A DNA stretch of 64,000 nucleotides from Carettochelys insculpta (taxonomy: Eukaryota > Chordata > Testudines > Carettochelyidae): contig NC_134138.1 in NCBI RefSeq assembly GCF_033958435.1, positions 273,087,798 to 273,151,797 of the forward strand, read 5' to 3'. A program made the position numbers and the translations under genes. Positions 10,599-22,768 of the stretch are shown here, in pieces; within the stretch, counting starts at the first letter, position 1; each line of letters starts with the position of its first letter. The notes beneath the pieces were generated by a model. That model was not told the origin of the DNA, did not search any database, and saw only the letters and a list, made by a program, of their open reading frames with translations.

Positions 10599-12468
10599 GT
10601 AAGATCCACGGGCTTCTTTGGGAAGTGCTTGTCACTACAATGAAGCGGGGGAGGGAGCTGAGCAAACGGAGCAACATTCCATTCCTGGCATCAGCACACT
10701 GGAGCAAAGTTCCTAAAGACTCACACGTTTAAGAAAACCAGCCAGGCCAGTTCCTGCTGTGGTCACCAGCTACAGGCTTTGCCTGTGAATTGATATTGTG
10801 TTCACAGAAAAGGCAGCAAGCCCAGGATTTCCCTCCTACCAGCCTGCCCGGCTGCCTCAGTTGTGAACCAGAGTGACCATGGGTGGAGGTGCCAGTCTCC
10901 AACCCACTCGATGCTTGTCCCGTTTGTTGAGCCTGGTTCTGATCCTGTTGAAACCAAGCTGGCATTTGCCCTTGACTTCAGAGAAGCAGGATGAGAGCCA
11001 GTGCAGTTTGGAGGCTGGTGAGGGTAGCGAGTTTTGTGCCATGGAGGAGTCCCATGGAAACTGTTCTGAAACCCACAAAATTCATTTCACAAAAGCCACC
11101 AAGCAGGCCTGGGCTGGGAAGAACTTTTAGTCCCCTGCTAACTTGGGCAGCGTTCAAAACAGTGAGGAGCAGTGAGGAGAGGAGGACAACTGTGCAACTG
11201 CAGTCTGAATTTGTAGCCCGACTTCCCCATAAGCTGTTCCCTGGGGACTCTCAGAATCTGGTTTTATTCCTGCTCCAAGGCAGCCTTTGCATCCAACCTC
11301 TATAGCTTTTCCTATGATTCCTGACCTTAGAGTGCTGAAAGCACCCTGTAATTCACTGCACAGTCTACAGCCTCGCCCGCTAGGGCCCTGTGGCTATGCA
11401 GTGCAGGTTGTACCTCTGAAATCTGGGAGTCTCTCATCTGGCATCATCTGTGGTCTGAAAGGACCCTGAATGTTCCAGAACCAGAGTATCCCAGGGCTGG
11501 GAGTGGGGCCCACATCCGTGGGTCCATAATCTGGCAGCCCGGCTGCAGCCAGCATCCATGGGGCCTGGACAGGGGGTAGGGCCAGAGGTGGAGCCGGTGT
11601 CTAGCTGGCTGGGGCCAGAGGAGTGTATGGCAACCCTGCCAGGGCTGGAGCCAGAGCTCCCTACGTGCTCCGCAGCAGTTCAGGGCCAGAGCCAGAGCCC
11701 CACTCCTGCCCTGCAGGGCCAGAGACTGGAGCCTGAGTTCCCTGGCTGCTGCACAGCAGCGTGGGCCCCAGATGGTGTCCCCAGGAATATGGAACCACCT
11801 GGTGGCAGAAGCCCTGGACCTCCTCTGGTCCATCAAATTCTCTTGTTCAGGGCCTGCCAGGTCCCAACCATGCCAGGCCAAGGAGGTGCAACCTGCTGTG
11901 TTTGGTGGACTCCTGCGACATGACCCAGGAAGAGAAATGCTGAGCTCTCTGCGCATGAACAGCTAGCACCCCGTAGGGCACTGAAAAACATGCCGCTTTG
12001 TCAAAAAAGAAACAGCTCTTTGGTGAGAAGAGCGTGTGACGGAAAGATGTTTCCTCTCACAAAGCAAAAAAAACACATCTTCAAAGCTGAACAGTTAAAG
12101 TCATTAGAGCTTCATTGTAGCAGACACCCAACTCAAAGGCTGCTACATCCCAACCTAGTGCATCTCTCCAGTGTACGTCACTTATCTATAAAGTTCCTAT
12201 CTGCTGATATCAGTTCAGGAACCTTTGTGAATTGGTCCTTTCTGTTCTTAAAACAGAGGGTGATTCTCTGTGCAATTCAATGTCCATTTCCTTCTCCAAA
12301 GCACTGTCCTTGACGTGCTGCAGAAGGGGTATCACTCATTCCCATGTCCACTCTAGTAGGAATTTGATGACTGTTAGGATGCTGGCTTACCCGTTGCTAC
12401 TCACAAAACCAAATCGAGCAAGCAGAAAGGAGCCCAGTCCACTAATGTGTTTCTCCTTCTCTCCTCAG
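10599..12468 (+). other. VIPR1: VIPR1 last intron (1.9 kb)
   Basis: Intron from GTAAGA to CTCCTCAG at 12461-12468. Its main recognisable content is a roughly 490-bp MITE at 11404-11895. The open frames over this MITE come from its low-complexity Glu/Pro/Gln-coding interior and are not taken as genes. Confidence 0.8.
11404..11895. mobile_element. MITE with CAGGTTG-ACCTC ends, copy 1
   Basis: The left end CAGGTTGTACCTC and the right end (inverse CAGGTTGCACCTCC) are inverted repeats, also shared with the element at 45270-45593. The interior contains imperfect tandem copies of a 'ccagagc...cctgcagggccagag' unit rich in GCC/CAG triplets. A TA duplication, clear in the other copy, is not visible here. 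Confidence 0.6.
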
Positions 12469-12663
12469 GTTCAAGCTGAGCTGAAGCGGAAGTGGCGCAG
12501 GTGGCACCTGGAGAGGTTCCTGGGCTCTGACATGAAGTACCACCACCCATCCATCTCAGGGAGCAATGGCACCAACTTCAGCACGCAGATCTCCATGCTC
12601 ACCAAGTGCTCACCTAAGACTCGCAGGTGCTCCAGCTTCCAAGCAGATTTTTCCCTGGTGTGA
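12469..12663 (+). CDS. VIPR1: VIPR1 terminal coding exon (helix 8, C-tail)
   Basis: The exon starts after CTCCTCAG and runs to TGA at 12661-12663, giving 64 residues. It opens with the amphipathic helix 8 (VQAELKRKWRRWHLERF), as in class B receptors. A Ser/Thr-rich tail follows (many candidate kinase and arrestin sites), ending S-S-F-Q-A-D-F-S-L-V. The basic KRKWRRWHL block and the SSFQA-x-x-SLV terminus are specific to VPAC1 as against VPAC2, PAC1, secretin or GHRH receptors, and fix the identity. The four visible exons together give 152 residues of uninterrupted C-terminal receptor. Confidence 0.95.
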   Translation, partial: VQAELKRKWRRWHLERFLGSDMKYHHPSISGSNGTNFSTQISMLTKCSPKTRRCSSFQADFSLV

Positions 12664-13305
12664 TGGAGAGAAATGGCCAAGTATGAACATTTGAGAGAAA
12701 GAGAGAGGACGTACTACCCAGGAATATGTTTAAAGCTGAAGAGTTGTTTTTAAACAAGACACTCCCCAAGTGTCAAACAAAGGGCACAAAACTGGAAACG
12801 CTGCTGCCGTCCTGCACAGGAAGAGACAAGTCAGGACACAGAGATTTTTTTCTTCTTCCCAAACCTTTAACTACAGGCTGATCTCTGAGTGATGGAGAAA
12901 CACAAAAATGGACTATTAAATTTGTGCATGACTCCAGCTTGCCTGGGACAGCTGAGGAAGTTCTGGAAGGCTTGTGAAAGGGGTGGGGGCCCTTCCCCAG
13001 GGCCAACTTCTCAGAAACAGATTGAAACAATGCACTTTTTAACATGAGCCAATGAGAAAAAAATTGCTTTCAATGTGCCAGGAGTCCAACCGGTAAACGA
13101 CACAACAATAAGACAAGGAAGAACCTACCAGCAGAACACTAATTGTAGGCAGGCACAGTATTGTGCACTTCCAGATGCATTTCATGTTGCTACACCTCAT
13201 TTGAACAATCAGAAAGTCATCTCATCAAATCCGGAATCAGGGTGGAATCTGCAGCTCACCAACATTCTGTATTGCCCTTGTTAATAAAAAGCTTTCAGAA
13301 TACCT
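12664..13305 (+). other. VIPR1: VIPR1 3' UTR (likely extent)
   Basis: Sequence downstream of the stop codon, closed by the first canonical AATAAA. The end point is inferred; longer transcripts using later sites cannot be excluded. No repeat was recognised in it. Confidence 0.6.
13283..13288 (+). terminator. VIPR1: polyadenylation signal AATAAA, VIPR1
   Basis: AATAAA inside 'ttgttaataaaaagc', 620 nt after the stop codon. This is the first canonical hexamer in the sense direction after the VIPR1 stop. Confidence 0.6.
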
Positions 13306-13599
13306 CCACCATCAACGATGCCTCCAAAATGTAGCTTGCTGAGGAGCTAAAATGTAAATGCCCTTTTCTGCACTATACTCTATATATTTTTTAAACAGGA
13401 GATGATAGTTTTGCATGCCTAATGTATAAAAGCAAAGTGCCAATCAGTTGCATGGTTGTTTCCCACAAAAAAAACCTTCTCTGATTAAGCTTACTTTAAA
13501 TCTTGGTGTATTTTTACAGCAGGAATCTTCAGGGATTTCCAGGAAGTCTATTGGTCTGTAGTAAGCTTGTACCTGAACTCTGCATGCTGGGGAAGTGGA

Positions 13600-14366
13600 G
13601 ACTTAGAACTCTTGTCATGTGTGATTGAACTAGACCCTCTATTAGGAAAAGGTCTCACAAAACTAAATGATTGGGCTACAAGATGGCAAGTGAAATGCAA
13701 TGTTGAAAAATGTGAAGCAATGCACATTGGAAAATGCACATAGGAAAAAAATAATCCCAACTATACATACAAAATAATGGAGACTAATTTAGCTATAACC
13801 ACTCGAGAGATCTTGGAGTCATTGTGGATAGTTCTCTGAAAACATCCACTCAGTGTGTAGCAGCAGTCAAAAAAGCAAACAAAAAGAAAGTTTTTCTTCA
13901 TACAGCTCACGGTTGGCCCATGGAACTCTTTACTAGAAAATGTTGTGAAGACCAGGACTTTAACGGGGTTCAACAAAGAACTAGATAAATTCATGGAGGT
14001 TCAGTCCGTCAATGGCAATTAGCCAGGATGGGTAGGAATGGTGTCCCTAGCTTCTTAAAAAACAATGAGAAGTCCTGTGGCACCTTACAGACATTTATTG
14101 AAACATTAACTTTCATGGGCTAAGACCCACTTTGTCAGTCGTTCCTTGCAGATACACACTAACACAGCTACCCCTCTGATACTTGTCCCTAGCCTCTGTT
14201 TATCAGAGATTGGAAATGGACGGCAGGAGGAATCACTCAATGCTTACCTGTTCTGTTCACCCCTCTGGGGCATCTGGCATTGGCCACTGTCAGCAGACAG
14301 GATACTGGGCTAGCGGGACCTTTGGTCTGCCCCAGTGTGGCTGTTCTTATGTTCTTAACCACTAGC
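13600..14366 (+). mobile_element. CR1 LINE 3' part, interrupted by a SINE
   Basis: Contains the decayed C-terminal RT region of CR1 ('ctyggagtcattgtggatagttctctgaa', encoding the LGVIVDSSLK block), an internal deletion, then the 3' end 'gaacttctgg..gccattcttatgttctta' type tail. A SINE at 14052-14183 splits it. Frameshifts and gaps make it a dead copy. Confidence 0.8.
14052..14183 (-). mobile_element. tRNA-head SINE with body in inverted orientation
   Basis: A 132-bp insertion in a CR1, bounded by the 10-bp duplication TGTCCCTAGC (14042-14051, 14184-14193). On the minus strand it starts with the head TATCAGAGGGGTAGCTGTG and then 'gttagtgtgtatctgcaa'. It continues with a body that is the reverse complement of the body seen in the copy at 47503-47585, and ends in a T-rich tail. 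Related to the palindromic copies at 22769 and 34621. Confidence 0.8.
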
Positions 14367-14731
14367 CACTGTGAAGAATTACTTTCATATCAATAGCCAA
14401 ACTGGTCTTGGCAAAACAAGCTTAGATCCACAAGTAACTGGTTCTGCAGGCATTTGAAATGGTAAAGGGGGAAGAGTGAGGTTATTAAATCATTAGATCA
14501 TTAGTAAGTTATAATATAGTTGTTGCCTGCTTCCTAATGAGTTGTTGCCTACTTCCTAACGATCTTTGTGTGTATGTATCAGGGAATGAGCCCTATCTGA
14601 AGTGTGTACATAGCTCACACTCACACCAGGGAGAACTTTCTTTTGCTTCACGTTTTGGGGTGAATTTAGTGCTGCTCCAATGGGCCAGATCAACAGCCCT
14701 GGAGACTCAAAACTCCTCTACTTAGACACAC
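14367..14731. other. intergenic, no recognisable feature
   Basis: Between two CR1 copies. No exon, RNA gene or repeat was recognised. Confidence 0.5.
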
Positions 14732-15035
14732 AAAATCATAGACCCATAGGATTAGAAGGAACTGCAGGGGTCATCTCGTCCAACCAACAAGCCAAGATGT
14801 AGCATTTGACATGTCTAAATCATCCAGGACAGATGAATCTCCAGCCTCTTCTTGAAACCCTCCATTGAAGGAGCTCCCTCCCTGGGCTGTTGGTTCCATT
14901 CTCGTACACTGTTTAGGAAGTTTTTTTCCCCTTGAAATTTAATCTGGAGTGGCTATACTATAGATGGAACCCATTGCCTCTTGTCCTGCCTTCTGTAGCA
15001 AGAAAGAACAATTCTCCACCTTAGCTCCTCGCTCA
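14732..15035 (-). mobile_element. CR1 LINE 3' end
   Basis: Starts (plus strand) with 'aatcatagacccataggattagaaggaactgcaggggtcatct', the reverse of the standard CR1 terminus. It continues through 'cctcttcttgaaaccctcc' and 'attgcctcttgtcctgcc', which derive from the CR1 ORF2 C-terminus. Short and degenerate. Confidence 0.8.
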
Positions 15036-16077
15036 GTGCAACATCTCCAATGACAGTGCTGGCTTCCTCTGTCTGTTTTCATATGGCTGATGTACAACAG
15101 CAACTACAGTTTTGCCTGAGGTTGATTGAGCCAAATGGCTCTCTCAGGAGTAGCAGAATTTACGGCCGTGATGCCTCCTCTGTATTGATAAATTGGAGAG
15201 TAGAGGGTGCTCTGTTTGCTGGTCTGTCATGGGAAGCACACTTGCACACGGGAGTCCTCGATTTCCAGTTGAGCATCAGGTGTCTGCATCTACCATGGTT
15301 GGTGCAAAGTTGACCAAAAATCAACCTGTGCAAGGTTGAACCCAGGCACATTCTGCATGGGATCTGGCACAAGGTGCTTCCTCCTAGACTCTACGCACCC
15401 CCAATGCTCCCTTCGTAAAGAAACACTTGCAGTAACCCTGCATCACGACGGCAATCACTCTTCTAATGTGCATCATTATGATTTCATGTATCCTGATTTT
15501 ACACCAGTGTGACACAATTGATTAGAATAGAATTACTCCTGCTTTTACATCAGTGTCTGTGTGATGAGACTCAGGCCCCATTGTAGATCTGACAGTAGCA
15601 ACAAGCAAGGTTCCCTCGAATTTGTTCCATCCATGGGTAGAATAAATTTTGTCATGTGCACCAAAGAATGAGTGGATATGCACCACCAATAGAAACATGT
15701 GCTGCCAGCTATGGGGGGGCAGGGTCTGTGGGTGCTCTGATAATCAGCTGGGTGGCACCTGACTCTCTCCTGGGTGACTGCCTAACCAGTGAGGTCACAG
15801 GCAACACTGGCAACAAGGTCATTTGGGCCTTAATACAGCTTGTTGCAGTATTTTTTGAAGAGCGTAATCGATTGAGAAAGACCCCTCTTGCCCACTTGCA
15901 GCAATAAGAATTATGCGCATACACATGGAAGGGAAGATGTAATTGTCCCTCAATGGTTTCCTTACCAGGAGGCTGAGGAAAAAAGGATCTCCAGCTCTAC
16001 GTTAAAAAGACGATTCAGGTCATGTATAGGATGCTGCATCACTGGGCTTCCTTAAGTCACACCAACAGCCCCAGTTG
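15036..16077. other. intergenic, no recognisable feature
   Basis: About 1 kb with only short random-looking open frames. No exon with splice support, RNA gene or repeat family was recognised. Confidence 0.5.
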
Positions 16078-16215
16078 CCAGCACAAGGAATTGAACCTGT
16101 AACTGGAGGGGCCAAAGCCCTGTGCTCGATCACAGGAACTAAAAGGCCAGCTGGCACTCAGCCAAGGCTCTAGAGCAGAGATTTCACTCCCCCTAGTACA
16201 TGGTCTCAGTGCCTT
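16078..16215 (-). repeat. tRNA-derived SINE, copy 3
   Basis: On the minus strand the B box GTTACAGGTTCAATTCC is close to the Pol III consensus and an A-box-like segment precedes it. The body shares 'actaggggga' and 'ggcactgagacc' blocks with the copies at 3022 and 8704. It is the best preserved head of the three. Confidence 0.65.
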
Positions 16216-16927
16216 TGGGAATTACACTCTAAATTAAAGAGAATGCCGTCTTTCAACTTTGTCCAGAAGCAACTGCAGTTCTGTGCCAGGCAATCGCTCC
16301 ATTTCCTGAAGTAGACCTGAAAACCCTACTCATTGGGCCTGAGTCTGCCCTCAGTTCGGTGGCACCATATTGAGACAAAGTCATCCCTAGAGTTGTCCCC
16401 GCTTCTGCCTGTGCTCAGTTTGGTCTGTGGACTCTTCCGAAGGAGTAACTGTGGGCCCAGCTCAGTCATTTACAGGAATTTCCCTGTCTTCTGTGTCCCC
16501 CTGTTGTTCACCTCCCAGAGTGTGAAAGATATTAACAAGGGGAGATTCAGCTCTTTATGCTTGTCCAGTCACAGAGAAAAAAAAAGAGAGCCCAGCAGGG
16601 GTGGGGACCAGGGACTGGAATTTAAACAAAGCCCCTGTTTGTGCAAAGTCTTGTAGATGGGGTCCATGCAAGAGAGTTCTGGAGCTGATCCCCAGTTCCT
16701 CCAAATGGGCATTGCTCCTTTGAAAAAAATGGGCCCCATGGATTAATGACTAGAACAATTACGTAGCTAGGAGCAGCTTATCCTTAGATGAGGTTCTGAT
16801 GATGTACCTAGATAGCGGAGTTCTGTGATGCGCTCTGCACTTATTCCACGCACGACATTCCTATTGATGTCAATGGGATGTGGGGAAAACAAACAAAAGG
16901 CAATGGAGAGGAGAGCTTTGCAGCATA

Positions 16928-17197
16928 GGGTACGGCTACGCTGCAGTCAGAGGTGTGACTGCAGCATGTGTCGACAGATATGAGCTACCTCTAAGGGAGC
17001 GAGCTCAGGTACCAGTAGCAGTGAAGCCATAGTGGGGAGGGCCCGTCCAGATCCCTGGGTATGTAGGCAGATAGCCTGCACTCAAGTCTTTGCTGCTGTG
17101 GCTTCACTGCGACCACTCTCTGAGGTAGCCCGACTCCATCCCACTTACATGTCCATACATGTTGCCATCACACCCAGACTCCAATATAGACTTACCC
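16928..17197. mobile_element. MITE with GGGTA-GTCTA ends
   Basis: The left end 'gggtacggctacgctgcagtcagaggtgtgactgca' and the inverse of the right end 'gggtaagtctatattggagtctgggtgtgatggca' align as roughly 35-bp TIRs. There is no coding capacity. The element at 36667-36925 has a similar design. Confidence 0.55.
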
Positions 17198-20100
17198 AAA
17201 GGGACAACCACCGAAGGTATTTGAAGATACGTCTTTCTGTGCACCCAAGATTGTATTATTTTGTATTATCATCATTGTGACCACAGGACTTGAGCATTTT
17301 CATTTCTGGGTTCTTCAACAGTTTTTAAAGGGTTCCACCAAGGCAAATCAAGCAAATTTATTCTGCTCTGGATGTGCAAAATCGCTGTAAGCTCATGTTT
17401 CAGCCTCTGAAATTGACCTTCACTGGCACTACCAGTATCACTGGAGCAGCATGAATGGGCTTGCCTGGAGCAGAAGCAATAAACAAATTGTTAGTTATGG
17501 CGCAGGGCCGGAGAGCCAGAGCCAGACCCTGATGTGCACACAGGATTCCCAGTTCTGGGCAGCTCTTCATGGAAAACTGACAACAGGACATAGCTTGAAG
17601 TCAGGTACAGAATGACAGTATGGTTCTGTAAGTGTTATTAGACTTACAGCAACAGACATAGAATACTTCAGAAAGTCATATTTAAAAGCTTGGTAGACTT
17701 CGAGTTGTTTTAACAGTTTTGATGGATAACATCAATGTTTATTTTAAGCCTTCTTTTTCAATTTTATCAATATAAATTTTCACAGTCATGGCTGATTATT
17801 GAGGGGGTCCAACAAAGGAGGAAAGGTCAGATGATAATTAGTGAATGACAGCAAGCTCTGAATTTCAACATATTAAAGCTTTATACCCGTTAAAACATAA
17901 ATTGTTAACATCACCTTTAGCAAATTCTGCAAAGTGAATTTCCCTACATCAAATTCTAAAAAAGTCCTAGAGTAGCAGCAGCTTTGTTTCTTTGCTTATC
18001 TGTATCTTTAGATTATTATCAATGGGAATAGTTTTGTGAGTTTGTGTCTACACACTGAAACTGACATTTACCAATAAATATCAACTCCTTCCAAGCCTAC
18101 ATACAATGCACAAGTACATTCCCCATTAGATCCTGGGACCTACACAGTTATAACATTGCTTGCCCCCATTAAGTTGTCCAAAGATAATAGTCCAAAAAGA
18201 AAGTATTGTTTTATGCATGTATCTTTTGACAGAAATAGCAATATAACAATGTAAAGCTGTCGCATCAGCAATGTTTGCTTCATTTTAAAAGAGGACATAA
18301 GACACGATGGTTATGTTCAAGTACATGAACAAGGAAGGCATGAGCCAATGGCCATTAAAACCAATAAAAAATGCTCATTGACATTAATTTGCTTTGGCTC
18401 AGATCCTAATTTAGGGTGAGTTACTGACTCATCATGGGACCTTTGACAGATTGCTTTGTCTTCTTCAGAGTGACAAGGCAGGTGAGGTAATACGCATTAC
18501 TGGACCAACTTCAGGACTGACAGTGAGCTCTGTGGAGCATGAAAGCTTCACTTTCAGCAACAGAGACTGGTCCAGGAAAAGTTATGACCTCATGACCTCG
18601 TTGCACACCAACACCACAACATCTTTCTGTCGCTGGAGAAATGCCAGACTGTGCATTTCTGATAAAGAAATAAGAAAATGTGGCAAAAAGTCAGGAACCT
18701 CACGGGAACCTGAATGAACAGCACTTTCCTGCACAAATACAGAATTATGACACAATCCAATCCCTTAGGCGGCCCAGTTCAGATCTCATTTACTTTGATG
18801 TAAATTAGTAATAATTCCACTGGTATCAAATAACTGCTGTAAATAGGACAAGTATCAAACTTTATGTCTTCCAAGCCTTTTCCATACACTGAGTTCATAT
18901 GCAGCAGTGAATTCAGTGGAGTTACTCCTTATTTAAATTATGTAAGTAAGGTTAGATGCTGACCTGACTGTAACTCCGCTGACTTCAGGTGAGTTCTTCC
19001 TTCTTAATATCAGTGTGAGAGCAGAATCCTTACATTAATTCGTTGTCCAGACATCACCATGATTAAGCAGCTGTTACCCTGATTTTACGGATAGAATAAC
19101 CTAAACTTTAAATCATTTGCCCAAAGCTGCAGAACCTGTGGTGAGATATAAAAATGGGACACAACCCAGACAAGTATAAACACAAAGTTTGTGATGGGTT
19201 TTTTCTTTTGTTTTGCATGGAGGCAGCTGCACTTCATATCTGTACATTAAGTTGGTACCAGTGAAATAATACCTACCCTATAGGTCAGACAATCAGATCA
19301 TTTGAGTGACATCTGACCGGTCTATGCTGTTGAATAGCCAATGAGGCAAGATGGCATGCCTGTCATGGAGTGATGAAGCAATAAACATGGTAGGGCAGTA
19401 CCTAAATCCCATGATGCTAGGTGGCTTAGAGAGCCCAAAGAAGGATACATCTGAGTAGACAGGTGAAAGACTGCATCTCATTTTATGTGAGGTATTTAAA
19501 GATAGATAAAACAATAACCAGGAATGAGGAGCTGGTTTCCCCTTTCTCTTCTGCAGAAAGGCAGTGATCTACCATATGCTTTTGATGAAGCAACCCGTCA
19601 TGTCCCTTGTCTCCTATTCTACCACCACCTATACACCCTTCCACCATCTATACACCCAATTCATCAGTTCCCAGAAGCACCCATTGACTTCAACAGCAGC
19701 TCTGTGCACGGAGCATTTAAACAGTCACTCCATATAAATAGTGACTGAGCTTTAAAATGTGTCAACACCATATAGATATCTAAGGCAACTATCTCAGCCT
19801 GTTCCTACAAGTATGTAAGAACAAAATCAAAACAATAAAGGCAAAATGAGTTACAGCAAGAAAGGGACATAAATGGCAATACGAAAAGGTTTTTGTACAT
19901 GCATTAAGAGCAAAAGAAAGATGAAAGTGTACTTGGTCTTGCTTCATCGCAGGGGGCAAGACTAGATGACCTCTTGAGATGCTTTGTCCATTTCGGGGCT
20001 TCTTCATAGCAAGGAACAATACGTAGCGTTACAGCAGAACTCTGAATAAAGTAGTGGGAGAAGTATCTAGCAAAAGCAAAAACTGACATGAGTGTATAAA

Positions 20101-22768
20101 GTGTCTTCCCTTTATTACCTTACAAACATTGTGTAAACCTGGAAACTTCTGCCCCCTTCTTTGTTAGGCCCATTTTTACTGCTTTATCACTGATTCAGGC
20201 TGGCCTCTGTTTGGAGGGTTTACTGTTGGCATGATCTCACAGCTCTGACTTTTGTATCAGAGGCAACGCTTCTGAGCTCTGACATTTATCCTCTACAATT
20301 CCAGAGGGCTCAGCCCAGATTTAAAAGTACATAGCGGAACAAAAAGTATGTTCCATCCCACCACTCTGATTCCCAGCTTTTAGGTAGCACCCTTGTCGAC
20401 TTGGGTCTGAGGAGGAGAGAGTTCTTCTCAGCAGAATTGTTCCCACAAAATCAGGGTATGCCTGAAGAACCCCACAAAGCTTCTCAGCAGTGATTGTAAG
20501 CATGCTAAGCTTTCTGGAGACCCAGGAGTAAAATCCAGAATTCCTTCCTTTACAGTGCAACCTGGCCCTTCTCAGGTACAGGCCTTGAACCTGGCTTGGG
20601 AGCAAAAGCCTGTATTTCCTTTCCATTGTAGATGGTTTAGCAGGGTGGACATTCTCCTCTCTTAAACAGCCTGGTTGGGTGCACTTCCAGTCTTTCCGTT
20701 CTGCTGACCCTTTTTGGTGGTTCTCAAGTGATTGTGTCAGTGACAAAACTAGAGGGTTGAGTCACACACATTGTTTGCCTGTGACAGTCCCCTTTCAGGG
20801 TATACTGTCCACCAGGGCCTATCTCAATACCCCTCTGGTAGTGTCTCTCTCACCCTTCTAAAGCTCAGTAGTCCTGGTCCTGGTATGGGGCCATATTCCC
20901 AGGGCTGCCTCCCTGAAGACACTACCTTCTTGTAGCCCTCTGGCCAGGCTAAGTCCTTACTCAGTCCCAATAGCCATCCAGAAGCACCTTCATTACTTCC
21001 TTGATCTCTGTGAGTAAACTTTCTTTGGCTTGACCCTTGGAGCCCACCATGAGCCTCTCACTTCCCCAGTTGCTGACTCCAATTAGCTGTGCATAGTCCA
21101 TCTGCTTTTCCACCCAGGCACACTCTTCTTCTCTAGTTCCAAGCAACAACTAACTACTGCTCTGTCCAGCAACTCCTTTTAAACAAGCCCTCTGGGCCCT
21201 GATTGGCTGTCCAGCGGTCCCTCTGATTAGTTGCTTCCTCATAACCACTCTAAGCCACTTAGAGGACCTCTCCACTGCTTTTATGCCTGGGATGGGTGTG
21301 GCAAAACCCTGAGGCTGTCACCATGAGGCCTTTGGGTCTAATCTACCCCATCATAATATGCTCAGAAATTCAGGGGCCCAAATTCTTGTTCTCTTTTACA
21401 CTAGTGCAAATCTGGAACGACTCCACCAGGTTCAATGATGTCACCCCACACTTACACTAAAGCAGTCAAGAGAAGTGAATCCCAGACGGAGACCCATATT
21501 CTCCTTCTGACAGCTCAAAGTGATCTGGGAGGATTAGTTTTTTTCCCACCTCTCATTCCTAACTCTTCTCACCACTCCAGAAACAGTATTTAACCTACAG
21601 CCTTGTGAGAACCTATGACATTAAATTTACACAGCGTCTGTTAGTGTTTCCCCTAGAGATCACTACAGAGTCGGATCGTGGTCCTTGAGGAAGCGTTTGA
21701 CAAGTGTCAACAGAGTGTGTCTGCCACTTCCTACCGAATGAAAATGCTAACTCTGCCTTTACACGTAATACCCAGGAATGATATTTCCCCATATACTTAA
21801 GAACCCTATTCTTTAATAGCCCTGTTATTTCAGGTACCAGGCGTAACACAGTACTCTAAAGGGCAGTCATAGAGAAACCAAAATAAGCAAAAGAGAGGCA
21901 GGGGGACTATAAATGCCATCAGATGAGCTCTAGGGAGAACCAGGACCAAGATTCTGCAAGTTAACTCTTCAATAGGTGCCAGTTGACCTAACTGTGGCAA
22001 AGCAGAGTCACACCACCTAAGAACCAGGCCCTCGTTTTCATACTAAAGCAGGTACGTGAAACCCACTCAGAAGGACACATTGAAAAAAGAATGTACCTTT
22101 TTGATACCACCTTGATTCTAAATATACTTTTTAAAAGGTGTTTGGGATTCAAGAGACTCTCCCCGGTGGCATTTCCAAGCACAACAGTCTAACTTAATTT
22201 GTTCTTGTTCAGTAGCTCATATTACTTGACCTTTTCCCGGCTTGTGCGCACATTAGCATCTCAGCTTTGCTTGCCTGTAAATAGGCGTTAAACGTAAAGA
22301 GTGCTGGCTGAAAGGGATGCTGACTGTGACTGAAAATTCAGTGAGCTCTCCTCTGAGGACATCCGTTTGTCTGAATTAAGACACTGTTTACTGAATATTC
22401 ATCCTGACTGGCAGATTCAGTAACCTCAGTTGGCACAGCCTAACTCTGCCTTGTTTTATGACCTTTTACCCATTGTTACTTATAATATTCCAATGCTGTA
22501 CTGTAAATATTCAATGGGGTGTGCCCTTGCTCTTTCCCTTTGTATTTGGTTCATCTCCCAAGTGCCTCCTTGTTTCCAAGGAGCTCCTCCTCTGTGGCTA
22601 CCACTGCTGTAAACAGGCAATAAACCATCATGAAGGCTTTGTGTCTAGGACCCTGCAAGTGTAGTTCATGAACTGAGTGAATGCACAAAGAGACGGGAAG
22701 GGTTCTATTTATTACAAACGAATTAAGCAATTCAACAGAGGAAGTCAACAGACGCCCTGCTACCTATA
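17198..22768. other. intergenic AT-rich stretch
   Basis: 5.6 kb without a recognisable exon, RNA gene or clear transposon border. An 88-codon open frame at 18451-18717 follows a CAG-like acceptor but resembles no family I know and is not called. Low-complexity and ancient amniote repeat scraps occur near 18780-19000. Confidence 0.5.

Noticed and set aside
11444..11956. 170-codon minus-strand open frame in the last VIPR1 intron
   Set aside because: It lies over the GC-rich tandem core of a MITE and has low complexity.
18451..18717. 88-codon open frame after an AG-like site
   Set aside because: No recognisable domain, no downstream donor or partner exon, ordinary base composition; chance open frame is likely.
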